Shown here: positions 63,183 to 64,000 of the stretch, in pieces
Numbering within the stretch: position 1 is the first letter of the stretch
Layout of the letters: each line of letters starts with the position of its first letter
Assembly: GCF_963518785.1 (NCBI RefSeq)
Contig: NZ_CAUQKJ010000003.1
Span: forward strand, 124,001 to 188,000
Length of the DNA stretch: 64,000 nucleotides
DNA from: an uncultured Campylobacter sp.
GTDB lineage: Bacteria > Campylobacterota > Campylobacteria > Campylobacterales > Campylobacteraceae
Reading direction: 5' to 3'
Notes under the pieces: generated by a model
What the model saw: the letters and a program-made list of their open reading frames with translations, nothing else
Database searches by the model: none
What the model was told of the DNA's origin: nothing
Made by a program: the position numbers and the translations under genes

Positions 63183-64000
63183 ATGGATTTTAAAGAGAGC
63201 TATTTTATAACGAGCGACGGGGCGAGGGTATTTTACAGATACCGTCTGGCTAGCGACGTAGCGTGCGAAAACCCGTGCGCAGGCGAAGTAAATTTAAGCG
63301 AGGACGGCAAATTTGACGGGTCAGATTTAAGTGCTGGGGCCGCAAATGAAACATCAAATTTGACCGACGAGCAAGCGGGCGGCGCGGATGAAAATACTAA
63401 GCCAAATTTAAGCGGCGAAGGCAAACCTGGCGAGCAAAATTTACCAAACGGCGACGAAAACTCGGACTCAAATTTAAATGAAACGAGTAAATTCGGCGCG
63501 TCAAATTTGAGCGAGACGCCTATCGAAAACGCCGAGCAAAATCTCAAATTTAAAGCCTCGCCAAACGCCAAAGCCGTAGCGATATTTCACCGCGGGCACG
63601 AGCACTCGGGTAGGACGACGCACGTGGCGGACGGGCTAGCGGACGAGAGTTTGAGCTATTTTGCGTGGGATCAGCGCGGACACGGCAGAAGCGACGGAGA
63701 GCGGGGCGACGCGCCGAGTATCGGCCGCCTCATCGCCGACGTGGACGAGTTTGTAACGCACATCGAGCAGAGATTTGGCTTTGAGACGCAAAATCTAGCC
63801 GTGATAGCCCAGAGCGTGGGTGCCGTGCTGGTCTCGGCATGGCTGCACGACTACGCTGTGCGCGTTCGCTGCGCGGTGCTAGCTAGTCCGGCGTTTAGCG
63901 TGAAGCTTTACGTACCGTTTGCTAGAGCGGGACTAAAGGCGATCTACTGCGCTCGCGGAAATTTTTTCGTAAACAGCTACGTCAAGGCTCACTATCTCAC
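63183..64000 (+). CDS. YnbC-like alpha/beta hydrolase, 3' end outside window, with large insert
   Basis: Open to the window end (272 codons). The core has AVAIFHRGHEHSGR (YnbC-like signature) and WDQRGHGRSDGERG, and the nucleophile elbow AQSVG (Ser in the GxSxG-like loop at about 207). YnbC of E. coli is an alpha/beta hydrolase with a methyltransferase-like C-terminus; the latter would lie beyond the window. Residues about 25-127 (bases 63255-63563) between the first strand and AVAIFHRG are low-complexity with repeated SNL/QNL units: nine RAATTY in about 300 bases versus one in the following 436. ATG at 63183. Confidence 0.8.
   Translation, partial: MDFKESYFITSDGARVFYRYRLASDVACENPCAGEVNLSEDGKFDGSDLSAGAANETSNLTDEQAGGADENTKPNLSGEGKPGEQNLPNGDENSDSNLNETSKFGASNLSETPIENAEQNLKFKASPNAKAVAIFHRGHEHSGRTTHVADGLADESLSYFAWDQRGHGRSDGERGDAPSIGRLIADVDEFVTHIEQRFGFETQNLAVIAQSVGAVLVSAWLHDYAVRVRCAVLASPAFSVKLYVPFARAGLKAIYCARGNFFVNSYVKAHYL

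Noticed and set aside
1..64000. CRISPR arrays, insertion sequences, prophage, integrase
   Set aside because: No regularly spaced direct repeats with unique spacers, no transposase or phage gene; AAATTT repeats are too short and irregular.

Overview
The window reads as chromosome of a Campylobacter-type epsilonproteobacterium. Evidence: a CjaA-like binding protein with its ABC permeases, a monohaem cytochrome c + TorA pair of the C. jejuni Cj0265c/Cj0264c type, a long-N-terminus RNase J beside rsmA and kpsF, the moaC-HP0495-Cj0254-like order, and short TATAAT -10 boxes preceded by T-rich DNA without clear -35 boxes. Base composition looks like mid-40s % GC, which favours the oral group (C. gracilis, C. 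rectus, C. showae) over C. jejuni; the species is inference.

Layout. 0-2.4 kb: small membrane proteins (TM2, DUF805) and a HutX-type haem carrier. 3.4-7.2 kb: an operon of a DsbB-like protein lacking its CXXC, a monohaem cytochrome c and TorA. 7.5-13 kb: a YoeB/RelB-type toxin-antitoxin pair with a palindromic operator, an NSS transporter, a CorC/HlyC-type protein and an M48 lipoprotein. 14.1-17.5 kb: moaC operon, a candidate small RNA with its own promoter and terminator, an EF-hand-like protein and YegP. 17.6-22.1 kb: a periplasmic protein, DUF3737, a MalY/PatB aminotransferase and a DUF3137 protein. 22.7-28.4 kb: CjaA ABC operon, DASS transporter, outer-membrane barrel. 29.2-42.3 kb: purB, an RluA-type synthase, a DUF6985-like pseudogene with two in-frame TAGs, rlmN, hisF, then rsmA-rnj-kpsF-rluB-ybaK. 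42.7-51.6 kb: LemA, tRNA-Met(CAU), tandem rhodanese, orphan binding protein, nifS-nifU, folE, TonB receptor with a Fur-like site. 51.8-57.9 kb: tight operon tig-clpP-def-comM-nnr-purN. 58-64 kb: a second DUF3137 protein, then a YnbABC-like lipid cluster (CDP-alcohol transferase, PlsC-like, CdsA-like, frameshifted DUF1287, alpha/beta hydrolase) running off the end.

Two window-wide patterns stand out. First, RAATTY (mostly AAATTT and GAATTT) is extremely frequent: I count 16 in the non-coding bases 13591-13990, where chance at this composition gives about one in 800. RAATTY is the methylation-dependent DNA-uptake motif described for C. jejuni, so it may serve as an uptake sequence here. Second, several conserved enzymes (HisF, RluA-type synthase, Nnr, a DUF3137 protein, the YnbC-like hydrolase) carry long in-frame low-complexity inserts absent from their families, and some of these have intergenic-like RAATTY density. 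No CRISPR array, insertion sequence, prophage or rRNA was found.
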